Shown here piece by piece: positions 1 through 7,574 of a stretch of 10,898 bases of DNA. Each line of letters starts with the position of its first letter. The stretch's first letter is position 1. The notes beneath the pieces are model-generated. The model was not told the DNA's origin and did not search any database. It saw only the letters and a list, made by a program, of their open reading frames with translations. Made by a program: the position numbers and the translations under genes. The DNA comes from Basidiobolus heterosporus B8920 (lineage: Eukaryota > Basidiobolomycota > Basidiobolomycetes > Basidiobolales > Basidiobolaceae), in NCBI GenBank assembly GCA_000697455.1, contig JNET01033306.1, positions 1 through 10,898 on the forward strand, written 5' to 3'.

Positions 1-835
1 AAAAGCAGCAGGAGTATCATATTGTTGCATCTATGGGCTTTCTTGGGTGGTTGGAAGAGCTCAACTGACCGCACTAAATCCATGGACAACTCGTAACTCT
101 TAGGTCATATTTCTGTGTAAATTGCACCGCACTAACTTTATTATTATTATACTATAGGGAGAATTCAGCAATATCTTGCAGAAATAACTTGGGAGAACAT
201 CCAGCTATTTAGCTTTGGATGTGGTATAGTATTTTCTAGTCATAGTAGCAATATAGTAACCAACCCAGTATTCAATATATCAAGAGGCATATTTTGGCTG
301 AATACACAGCAAGTGTTTGTGCAAGTACAACAACTCATCATGGTTTCCACCAGCACTAGGTACCATTTACTGGCAAAGTGCACGTGTTATAAAAGATTCA
401 GCATGTATAGTAATTTTGCCAATGTGCGTATGGAAGGGAAGTATGTAGATGTAGTTGAATTGTGCCTGTTGAATCAAATTTGTGCATTTGTAGAGGTGAG
501 CAAGAGCAAGTATTTAGTATTTTTTGACACTCATTATGAGTGGATTAATAGGCGGGAGAAAGGTGGTACAGTGGAATACTAAATAAATAAAAATATTTGA
601 ATGCAAAACGCAGGAATACCTCTATATGAATGTGATGGGATGGCACCATAATAATAAAATTAAAAGACTTACGGCTGCTGGATAAATACCACATGAATAC
701 CGTCATAAAACCATCAAAAAACTAGCAGCTCACCTGATAATTAACAACTAGCCGATGACCTAACAATTTTATGGCAAGATCACACAAATTAGATCCAGAT
801 CAGATCCGGATCTGACGGAATTAATTTTCATAGGG
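1..835 (+). mobile_element. CACTA (EnSpm) DNA transposon, copy A, terminal part only
   Basis: This is the terminal ~835 bp of a CACTA-type transposon that continues beyond the left edge. It is the reverse complement of copy B from about 1290 to 2107 and matches along its whole length with scattered substitutions. Read outward, it ends at 835 with CCCTATGAAAATTAATT, the family's terminal inverted repeat. By comparison with B this end lies downstream of the transposase 3' end, so it is non-coding subterminal DNA. Short open stretches here, such as 313-582, have no counterpart with family support. The element cuts the tRNA-like module of the element at 836-1052, and TAG at 836-838 may be its 3-bp target duplication. 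The other end is not visible. Confidence 0.8.
791..835 (+). repeat. CACTA copy A terminus with GATC-rich subterminal repeats
   Basis: The terminal repeat (reverse complement CCCTATGAAAATTAATT) is followed inward by overlapping palindromic AGATCC/CAGATC/GATCTG units at 791-814. Subterminal repeat arrays like this are the usual binding sites for the transposition proteins of CACTA elements. Copy C has a similar extended array, while copy B has a shorter one. Confidence 0.7.
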
Positions 836-869
836 TAGCAAGGTGCTCTAACCACTGAGCTACCAGTCC
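836..869 (-). pseudogene. 5' half of tRNA-like module (truncated)
   Basis: On the reverse strand this holds the 5' acceptor strand (GGACTGG, 863-869), the D-arm (GCTCAGTGGTTAGAGC) and the 5' anticodon arm. It is identical to the corresponding part of the full module at 10525-10597. The A-box-like TAGCTCAGTGG is kept. The T-arm and 3' acceptor strand are cut off by the CACTA insertion, so no cloverleaf can form here. Confidence 0.7.
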
Positions 870-1052
870 TTATAGGATATGCTTATATTACTAGGGGACC
901 TTAACCTAGTCTGACTTTCTATGCTACTTTGGCATGTTTGCTATACAAGGAACTGCTTGGTCTTAGACTTTGTGTTCAGATGCAGCCTCCATATGCTACA
1001 TTATCCACATTAAGAGTTGCTGCTTGTACCACAAGTCACCAGACTTTCAACA
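836..1052 (-). mobile_element. tRNA-bearing LTR-like element, left copy, truncated by CACTA A
   Basis: Read on the reverse strand, this begins TGTTGAAAGTCTGGTGACTT at 1052 and aligns without gaps to the first 217 bp of the complete copy at 10342-10623. By hand count there are 31 differences in 217 positions. It stops in the anticodon loop of its tRNA-like module, where CACTA copy A begins. The flank at 1053-1057 is GAGAT, which should recur at the other end if the insertion made a 5-bp duplication. It lies inside the Copia remnant that resumes at 1053. The family is LTR-like and non-coding, and this copy is a fossil. Confidence 0.75.
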
Positions 1053-1289
1053 GAGATGCATTTCTTAGCAGTAATGGAGCAACTTCTTGTAATTCCAAGA
1101 AACAACCTACTGCTGCACTTTTAACTACAAAGTCAGAATATATGGCTTCTGGAGAAACTACAAAGGAGGCCAAGCTATTAGCTAGAGAGAAACTCAAATG
1201 TTTAAGAAATTGCTTAGGATTAGTATGTATGAATATTTAGCTGAGTAGGAGTGTTGAAGTTTGCATAATTTAGCACCTAATTACTCATA
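1053..1289 (+). mobile_element. Ty1/Copia retrotransposon fossil: RNase H end and start of 3' LTR
   Basis: The forward translation carries the typical Copia RNase H C-terminal signature, including SNGATS, NSKKQPTAAL and SEYMA followed by KEAK. A purine-rich stretch GAGTAGGAG at 1243-1251 fits a polypurine tract, and an LTR begins with TGTTGAAG at 1252. The first 39 nt of this LTR match 34 of 39 positions of the solo LTR at 2924-3271, which ties that LTR to Copia. The remnant is bounded on the left by the tRNA-bearing element and on the right by CACTA copy B at 1290. It is a small broken piece of an old copy. The open frame that seems to extend upstream to 929 belongs to the inserted element, not to Copia. 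Confidence 0.8.
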
Positions 1290-1330
1290 CACTATGAAAA
1301 TTAATTTCGTCAGATCTGGATCTGATTTGT
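1290..1330 (-). repeat. CACTA copy B terminus and subterminal repeat
   Basis: The end reads CACTATGAAAATTAATT, where copies A and C read CCCTATG, so the second base varies within the family. A short palindromic array, CAGATCTGGATCTGAT, follows at 1311-1326. It is shorter by one to two units than the arrays in A and C. The flanking bases ATA at 1287-1289 may be one half of a 3-bp target duplication, but the other half is not in view. Confidence 0.7.
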
Positions 1331-2146
1331 GTGATCCTGCCTTAAAATTGTCAGGACACTGGCTAGTTGTTAATTATTAGCAGCTGGTTTTTTAATGGTT
1401 TTATGATAGTATTTATGAGGTATTTATCCAGCAGCCAAACATCTATTACTTTATGATCATGGTGTGATGCCATCACATCTATATAGAGGTATTCCTGCAT
1501 TATGCATGCAAATATTGTTATTTATTTTGTATTCCAATATTCCATCTTTCTCCTGCCAATTATTCCACTCATAATGAGTGTAAAAAAATACCAAATATTT
1601 GCTCTTGCTTACCTCCACATATGTACAAATTTGATTCAATAGGCACAATTAAACTACATCTACATACTTCACTTCCATATGCACATTGGCAAAATTACTA
1701 TACATGCTGTATCTGTTATACCACATGCACTTTGCTAGTAAATAGTACCTTGTGCTGGTAGAAACCATGATAAGCTGCTGTACTTGCAAAAAAACTTACT
1801 GTGTATTCAACCAAAATATGCCTCTTGATATTTGAATATGGGCTTAGTTACTATATTGCTTACTTTGACCAGAGAATACTACACCATGTCCAGAGCTAAA
1901 CAGCAGGATGTTCTCCCAAGTTATTTCTGCAAGATATTGCTGAATTCTCCCTTGAGTATAATAACAATAAAGTTAGTGCAATGCAATTTACATAGAAATA
2001 TGACCTCACAATTATGGGTTCTCCATGGATTTAATGCGGTTAGTTAGGCTCTTTCAACTACCCAAAAAAGCCCATGGATGCAACAATATGATACTCCTGC
2101 TGCTTTTTCTCTCCTTCAAATTTGGTCCATGCTCCATTTAGTAGTA

Positions 2147-4445
2147 TCAATCATCAATTTTGCTGTAACATTCTTGATGAGGTTGGCATATCATATAACT
2201 GCCAATTTTGCCTGATTCATAATCTCTCCACATATGTGTTCCATGGGAAACTCCCAGAAAGTGTAACATGGTCAAATTACCTCCAAACATTATGTCAAGT
2301 GTAGTGATGAGTGGATGGAATAGTGGCATAAATTGATTTGGCCAGGAATGTGTCTGTGGTAGAGATTCTTAAATCCTGTCACAAACTCCTCACAAAGACA
2401 ATAAATATGGCATAAATCAGGAACTATTAACTTGTCTGTTAGATAAATATTGGTAATATCTACAAATAACACCCAATGCTTCCAGCAAATGTTTGGTAAA
2501 AATTCTTCAAAATACCACCAGGATCATTACATATTCATTACTTCCAATCCTTATGTTTGAATAACTTTATGCGGGTGTTGATATTCATTGGTGGGCTGGT
2601 AAAATATCATGGTGTGCAGAAATTATCTGGTATTTTACCAATAACTGGGAACTTCTCTGGTATTTCAAATGTGCCATTAAGGTTCTGCTTGCCACTATAC
2701 AACTTGGTCATCAGTATAGGGATATTATTGAAAAGTAAGTGCATGGCACCCAACAGGAAGCTTGCTGTACAGCTAAGGCTCTTCAGTAGTAAAATTGGTG
2801 GCTTATGGCTAATGCTTGTTTCAATTTATGGGAATGACAATTCTTCACAAACTGTTGCCAGCATGTCAGATTGATCACAGTTTTTGAATGGTATGGGTTA
2901 GTTGTTTACTGTTGTGTTAGGGTTGTTGCAAGTTTCTGGGAGCTATTGAAAGTGATTTGGAGAATTAGAAGAATATGTGGTTTTTCACTTGTAGATTTAT
3001 TGAATGTAAAGTTGGCATTTATACTTTTGTCAGGAAGTAAACAAATCACATGTAGATTAGGTTAAGGAAGGTCCCAGGAACATGTGTGCAAAGCTTGGGG
3101 TCATTTGGATATGTTTGAGAAAGTCAAGTACTCTGGGTACTTCCAAGTTAGTGAAAATATTCTAAGTAAAACCCAAGTGTGAATTTTGGGTGAGAGGAAA
3201 TTGCTATGTAAACACAATAAGGATGAGATCAAGTATGAATAATTAGGTGCTAAATCATGTGAATTTCAACAAGGGTAATCATCATGTGAATGACTTGTTA
3301 AATATACTCCCTTCATTTTGCAGAATTAACAACATGCCATAGCATTGTGTCCTTGGAATCCAGCTACTTTGCTCTGTGCTTGTGTGTCACCTATACATAC
3401 AATGATGTGACCTTTTACCATCTGGTTGTCTATTGATACTCCTCTGGCAAGACACCAAAACTCTTCAATCAATGGAACAAGGAAACTGCCAAGGTTTCCT
3501 GGTGATTTTGGACCTGATATCAGCGTAACAACCATGATATTTTCACTTTTGTAGTGCACTTTTGGTGGTAGCTTTAGGTTAAGTAGAATGACTGGCCAGC
3601 AGGCTTTACTCATAGAGTAATTGTTGACTGCAAAGCCATCAAATGCCAATGCAAATGCATGATCATATCAGCCTCTAAAAAAGCCGTTACTTGGAAGCTC
3701 TTGATAGTGGTCTCCATCAGATATGTCACCTACGCCTTTGCCTGGATGGTATTGATCTTGATAGAGAATCATTGACTCATATGTATCCGCTTTCATCATG
3801 ACTTTTAAGCAGGGTATTATAGGTATATAGGCTGAATATGAGCAATACTTACTGGCTGGTATAGTAAGCAACTCATGGCAGTTGCTACACTTGTGATTTT
3901 GCTCATTTTTGCCAGTCCATGCAACACAACTATTACTACAACATGGTAAGTTCTTAACCATTGGGTCATATGTTGCATGGGAAACCAGTGATTTCCACCT
4001 GAACCAAGTGTTTGGTTGCCGGCAATCAGCAATGATCTTAGCTAATATATCTAGAAATCCACAAAAAACTTGGCTACTGATATTTGATTGGATTTGCCAT
4101 TCTTCTATTATTAATAGGACTTCTTTTAATCTTTCTTTAACGTGTGGGCTAACTGAGGAGACTAGCAAAGTGGAATATTCACTAACTTCTTCTCCATTGG
4201 TTTCTGACCAATCTTCTTCCACAGAGCTTACTTGGTCAAGCTTCACATATTTTGTGAAGATCATCATCACTGCCTGTACTCAAGTTATTTACAGACCGGT
4301 TATCCTCAGCATACCCTTCAGAGAGGGAGGAAGATGGTATAATAACCTTGAGTAAATCCATCATATGTGAATTGTTTGCCAGCAATACACAGAGTATGCT
4401 GATTGCACAGAGACCTAGCGGATTAATATCCAAGAGACAGTGCAT
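2147..4445 (-). pseudogene. Tnp2-family CACTA transposase, broken, split by a solo LTR
   Basis: Tnp2 proteins cut and join CACTA elements at their termini. In protein order, reverse strand: an acidic N-terminal part (4445-4236, NNSHMMDLL and DDDLHKICE); a Cys-rich block (4270-3668) with CSNC and YIPIIPCL, ending in DISDGDHYQEL; a core (3649-3326) with SKACWPVILLN, SGPKSPGN, PLIEEF and GHNAMACC; a middle block (2874-2557) with MHLLF and KLYSGK; and a C-terminal block (2472-2147) with LYHRHIPGQINLCHYSIH. Breaks: a 2-bp loss near 4240 relative to copy C, a TGA at 3668-3670 where C reads Cys, a TAA just after GHNAMACC where C reads Arg, a frame change near 2300, and the inserted LTR. It cannot make active protein. 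I assign the family from remembered motifs. Confidence 0.8.
2924..3271 (-). mobile_element. Solo LTR of a Ty1/Copia element, inserted in CACTA B
   Basis: A 348-bp unit runs from TGTTGCAAGT to ATTTCAACA on the forward strand, so its termini are TGTTG/CAACA. It is flanked by the perfect 5-bp direct repeat AGGGT at 2919-2923 and 3272-3276. On the reverse strand its first 39 nt match the LTR start after the Copia RNase H remnant at 1252 (34 of 39). Copy C has the unoccupied site at 5756-5760, reading GTTAGGGTAATAATAG. No internal Copia sequence is present, so it is a solo LTR of the kind left by LTR-LTR recombination. Confidence 0.88.
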
Positions 4446-4555
4446 AATATTTCAAGAAACTATATTGATGTTCAGCAGAGTTAGAGGGAACAGAGGCCTG
4501 GCATAACTCCAATGGTAAATGATTGTTTTATGTTGCTTATCTTGGTTTTCAGCAA

Positions 4556-4751
4556 GCCAATGGAAACTGGGCAACGATAGGTCTTTTCATGAAGAATATA
4601 AAAATGTAAGGGGCTATCAATGGGCAAAGAGGAAGGCAGAAGCAAAGCCACAGGTATCCACTAACAAAGAAATGCCTGAATTTGTGGAGAATCCTAGGGA
4701 CCAAGCTTTAAGCAGTATATTCAGAACTTCCACTGAAAATGTGCTAGAAGG
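4556..4751 (+). other. Unrecognised open reading stretch after a splice-acceptor-like site
   Basis: After a pyrimidine-rich CTTGGTTTTCAG ending near 4553, the forward strand stays open up to the insertion point of copy C. It encodes a charged peptide that includes WKLGNDRSFHEEYKNVRG, WAKRKAEAKPQV and NKEMPEFVENPRDQAL. Its composition looks coding, but I recognise no family. It lies upstream of the transposase N-terminus of copy B on the opposite strand, and I see no matching stretch in copy C. It may be a host exon captured by the transposon, part of a second CACTA gene, or chance. The region 4446-4555 before it holds nothing else I can identify. Confidence 0.3.
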
Positions 4752-4803
4752 CCCTATGAAAGTTAATTTCATCAGGTCCAGATCAGATCCAGATCTGATC
4801 TGT
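4752..4803 (-). repeat. CACTA copy C terminus with extended GATC-rich array
   Basis: The terminus CCCTATGAAAGTTAATT is followed at about 4775-4802 by overlapping AGGTCC, AGATCAGATCC and AGATCTGATC units. The array has more units than that of copy B. Sites of this kind near the ends are expected to bind the element's DNA-binding protein. Confidence 0.65.
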
Positions 4804-5383
4804 GTGATCCTGCCATAAAACTGTCAGGACACCAGCTAGTTGTTATTTATCAGGTGATCTGCTGATTTTTTGGTGGTTTTATAATGGTATTCATGTGGTG
4901 TATATGCAGTGGCCAAAAATCTATTTTTTTTAACATGGTGCCATGCTGTTGCCTATATATAATGGTATTTCTACGGCATGCTTATAAATATTTTTATTTA
5001 TTTAGTATTCCACTATTCCACCTTTCTCCTGCCAATTATTCCACTCATAACAAGTGTCAAAAAAAACCAAATATGCAATCTTGCGCACCTATACATATGC
5101 CCAAATTTGAACAGGCACAATTCAACTACATCAACATATTTCCCTTCCATATGCACGTTGGAAAATAACTATACATGCTGTATCTTTTATAACACATGCA
5201 CTTTGCTAGTAAATGGTGTCTTGTGCTAGTGGAAACCATGATGAGTTGCTGTACTTGCACAAACACTTGCTGTGTATTCAACCAAAATATGCCACTTGAT
5301 ATTTAAACATTGGTTTGGTTACTATATTGCTTACTATGACTGGAGAATACTATACCATGTCCAAAGTTAAACACCTGGATGCT

Positions 5384-6896
5384 ATCCTTACACTTAAGTA
5401 ACTTTATGCCAGTGTGGATATTTGTTGGTGTGTGGGTAAAATATGATGGTGTGTGGATATCATCTAGTACTTTGCCAATTACTGGAAACTTCTCTGGTAT
5501 TTCAAATGTGCCATTAAGGTTCAGCTTGCCACTATACAACTTGGTCATCAATATAGGGATATTACTGAAAAGTAAGTGCATGACACCCAATGGGAAGCTT
5601 GCTGTCCAGCTAAGGCTCTTCAGTAATAAAATGGCCAGCTTATTCCTAATACCTGTTTCAATTGATGGGAATGTTGTTTCTTCACAAACTGTTGCCTACA
5701 TGTCAGATTCATCATGGTTTTTGCATGGCATGAGTTGGTTGTTTACTATTTTGTTAGGGTAATAATAGTGTGAATGACTTGATTAATATTCTCTCTTCAT
5801 TTCAGAGAATCTACAACAAGCCATTACATTGTGTCCTTAGAATCCGGCTACTTTGCTCCGCATTGGTGTGTCACCTATACGTACAAAGATGTGACCTTTT
5901 ACCACCTGGTTGTCTATTGATACTCCTCCAGCAAGAAATCAAAACTCTTCAATCAATGGAACAAGGAAACTGTCAAGGTTTCCCGGTGATTTTGGACCTG
6001 ATATTAGCATAACAACAATGATATCTTCACTTTTGTAGTGCTCTTTTGGTGGTAGATTTAGATTAAGTAGAATGACTGGCCAGCAGGCTTTACTCATAGT
6101 GTATTTGTTAAGTGCAAAGCCAACCAATGACAATACAAATACATGATCATAGCAGCCTCTAAAAAAGTCCTTACTCAAAGATCTTGATAGTGGTGTCCAT
6201 CAGATATGTCACCTATGCCTTTGCCTAGCTGGTAATGATCTTGATAGAGAATCATTGCCCTATATGTATCTGCTCTCATCATGACTTTTAAGTGGGGTAT
6301 TATAGGTATATAGGCTGAATATGAGCAATACTTACTGCCTCCTGAAGTAAGCAACTCATGGCAGTTGCTACACTTGGGATTTTGCTCATTTTTGCCAGTC
6401 AATGCAACACAACTATTACTACTGCATGGTATATTCTTCACTATTGGGTCATATGTTGCATGGGAAACCAGTAATTTCCACCTGCACCAGTTGTTTGGTA
6501 GCCAGCAAGCAGCAATGATTTAGGGTAATATCTCTAAAAAACCACAAAAAACTTGGCTACTGATATTTGATGTGATTTGCCATTCTTCTATTATTAATAG
6601 GACTTCTTTTAATGTTTCCTCAACATGTGGGCTAACCAGGAGGCTAGCAAAGTGAAATATTCACTAACTTCTTCTTCATTGGTTTCTGACCAATCTTCTT
6701 CCACAGAGCTTACTTGGCCAAGCTCTTCACATATTTTGTGAAGGCCATCATCAGTGTCCATATACAAGTTATTTATGGACCGGTTATCCTCAGTGTACTC
6801 TTCAGAGAGGGTGGAAGATGGTGTATTAGCCATGAGTAAATCCATCATATGTGAATTGTTTGCCTGAGGTACAAAGTCCAATAAAGTACAGTTCAA
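5384..6896 (-). pseudogene. Tnp2-family CACTA transposase, truncated and broken (copy C)
   Basis: This parallels the gene in copy B. In protein order: NNSHMMDLLMANTPSS through VSSVEEDWSETNEEEVSEY (6896-6640), the Cys-rich block with CSNC and GIGDISDGHHYQDL (6441-6175), the core with ALNKYTMSKACWPVILLN, SGPKSPGN and PLIEEF (6178-5939), and the middle block with MHLLFSNIPILMTKLYSGK and FEIPEKFPVIGKVLDDI (5590-5384). It keeps the frame across 6725-6745 where B has lost 2 bp. It has its own breaks: a 1-bp change near 6640, a frame change near 6175, and stops between 5939 and 5800. The C-terminal part is lost in the internal deletion. The gene is dead. Confidence 0.78.
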
Positions 6897-6903
6897 GTTA
6901 TTA

Positions 6904-6916
6904 GACTTGTTCCATT
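6904..6916 (+). repeat. Left terminal inverted repeat of the Harbinger-like element
   Basis: GACTTGTTCCATT pairs with the right end at 10199-10211, with one mismatch at the outermost base. It is preceded directly by TATTA (6899-6903), which also follows the right end. Confidence 0.75.
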
Positions 6917-6927
6917 GGGCCAGGCTT

Positions 6928-7067
6928 GATTGTGTGGCGTGATCTTGGACTCTAAGGCCCTATCAGGTGCAGTCCTAAAAATACCTGTGAAATTATTGTG
7001 CTATGATGATATTAGTTTGATCTGGCTCAATAAGCATGATAGGGCCCAATCACACCACAATTGTACC
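6928..7067. repeat. Left subterminal inverted motif pair
   Basis: GGCCCTATCA at 6956-6965 is an exact inverted copy of TGATAGGGCC at 7037-7046. The similarity extends outward as ATTGTGTGGCGTGAT (from 6929) against ATCACACCACAATTG (7049-7063). The second arm (7038-7067) also resembles 10134-10162 near the right end, so a shared subterminal motif is likely. These could be transposase or partner-protein binding sites. Confidence 0.55.
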
Positions 7068-7574
7068 CAATACAACTTTTTTGGATTTTGCACATGATCA
7101 ATCCAGTTACTATGAGCACTGGTATCTATAATTGGTAATGTTTAGACATTACCATTTGAAGGATGAAATTGGAATATGTAACAATACCGTATTTATACTG
7201 GTTGTTACCTTGAAAATCAACGCTATAATAATTGATTATACACATTCTCAGTCATTGGTTGCTTTTAGTAGTGCTATTGCTTCAGTAACCTTTTTATTGG
7301 TTGAAATATATCCAATTGTGTGTGATCCTGGATGTTGATTGGACATTAATCAATGCATTCTAGCATGCATAATCCGGATCACTCTGCACCAATTGACTGT
7401 GATCGCACCGCGTTAATCCCCTGTGATCCTTTGTGCATCCAACCAAACATGATGCATACCTCCTAAAGCAGGTTTTGGATTGTATGCATTGAAGCACTTG
7501 CTACAGATTGTAAGGGTGCACTCAAAATTCTCCTGAATATTGTCAATATTTCTTTATTTGCTAATTATACACTG
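7068..7574. other. Non-coding left part of the Harbinger-like element
   Basis: No gene is supported here. It lies between the subterminal motifs and the 3' end of the reverse-strand partner gene. The only structure I see is the palindromic, locally GC-richer stretch at 7351-7491, listed separately. The open frame at 7132-7338 has no recognisable protein features. Confidence 0.5.
7351..7491. repeat. Possible small MITE-like insertion
   Basis: The segment is bounded by the inverted 8-mers CAATGCAT (7351-7358) and ATGCATTG (7484-7491). It contains repeated GTGATC motifs and the GC-rich GATCGCACCGCGTTAATCCC, which stands out from its AT-rich surroundings. It also includes GCATCCAACCAAACA, which resembles the ends of some MITEs. 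No clear target duplication is visible, so a nested element is only possible. Confidence 0.25.

Larger units (their letters stand above)
1290..4751 (-). mobile_element. CACTA (EnSpm) DNA transposon, copy B
   Basis: The copy starts at 1290 with CACTATGAAAATTAATTTCG, a CACTA-type terminus inserted in the Copia LTR. Positions 1290-2107 are non-coding subterminal DNA matching copy A in inverted orientation. From about 2147 to 4445 the reverse strand holds a broken Tnp2 transposase gene. The element is interrupted by a solo Copia LTR (2924-3271) and appears to be cut at 4752 by copy C, since no opposite terminus is seen before that point. Its transposase-proximal end probably lies beyond C. Compared with C, B keeps about 635 bp (near 1912-2546) that C lacks, including the transposase C-terminal region. 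Confidence 0.8.
4752..6903 (-). mobile_element. CACTA (EnSpm) DNA transposon, copy C, internally deleted
   Basis: The copy begins at 4752 with CCCTATGAAAGTTAATTTC, same orientation as B. Positions 4752-5383 match the subterminal part of B. The sequence then jumps to the counterpart of B near 2547, so about 635 bp including the transposase C-terminal region is missing. Copy A keeps the left part of that segment, so the loss is in C. The rest follows B through the transposase up to about 6858, at roughly nine matches in ten by eye. It lacks the solo LTR present in B. At 6903/6904 it is interrupted by the Harbinger-like element. It may resume at 10217, but its far terminus is not found in the window. 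Confidence 0.78.

Noticed and set aside
313-582. 89-codon open frame as a gene
   Set aside because: It lies in CACTA subterminal DNA. The equivalent regions in copies B and C do not keep the same frame open in a conserved way, and no protein family is visible.
929-1052. Upstream extension of the Copia RNase H reading
   Set aside because: This part matches the tRNA-bearing element at 10342-10623 in inverted orientation. The in-frame join to Copia at 1053 is an accident of the insertion.
3061-3078. tRNA remnant inside the solo Copia LTR
   Set aside because: GTTAAGGAAGGTCCCAGG resembles 10561-10577 of the tRNA module, but there is no D-arm or acceptor stem around it and the match is short, so it may be chance.
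3909-4355. 148-codon forward-strand open frame as a gene
   Set aside because: It is the antisense shadow of the Tnp2 transposase, which carries the recognisable motifs on the reverse strand.
6899-6903. Conventional 3-bp TTA duplication for the Harbinger-like element
   Set aside because: It would make the two termini unequal by two bases. The 5-bp TATTA fits both ends exactly, although this remains open without more copies.
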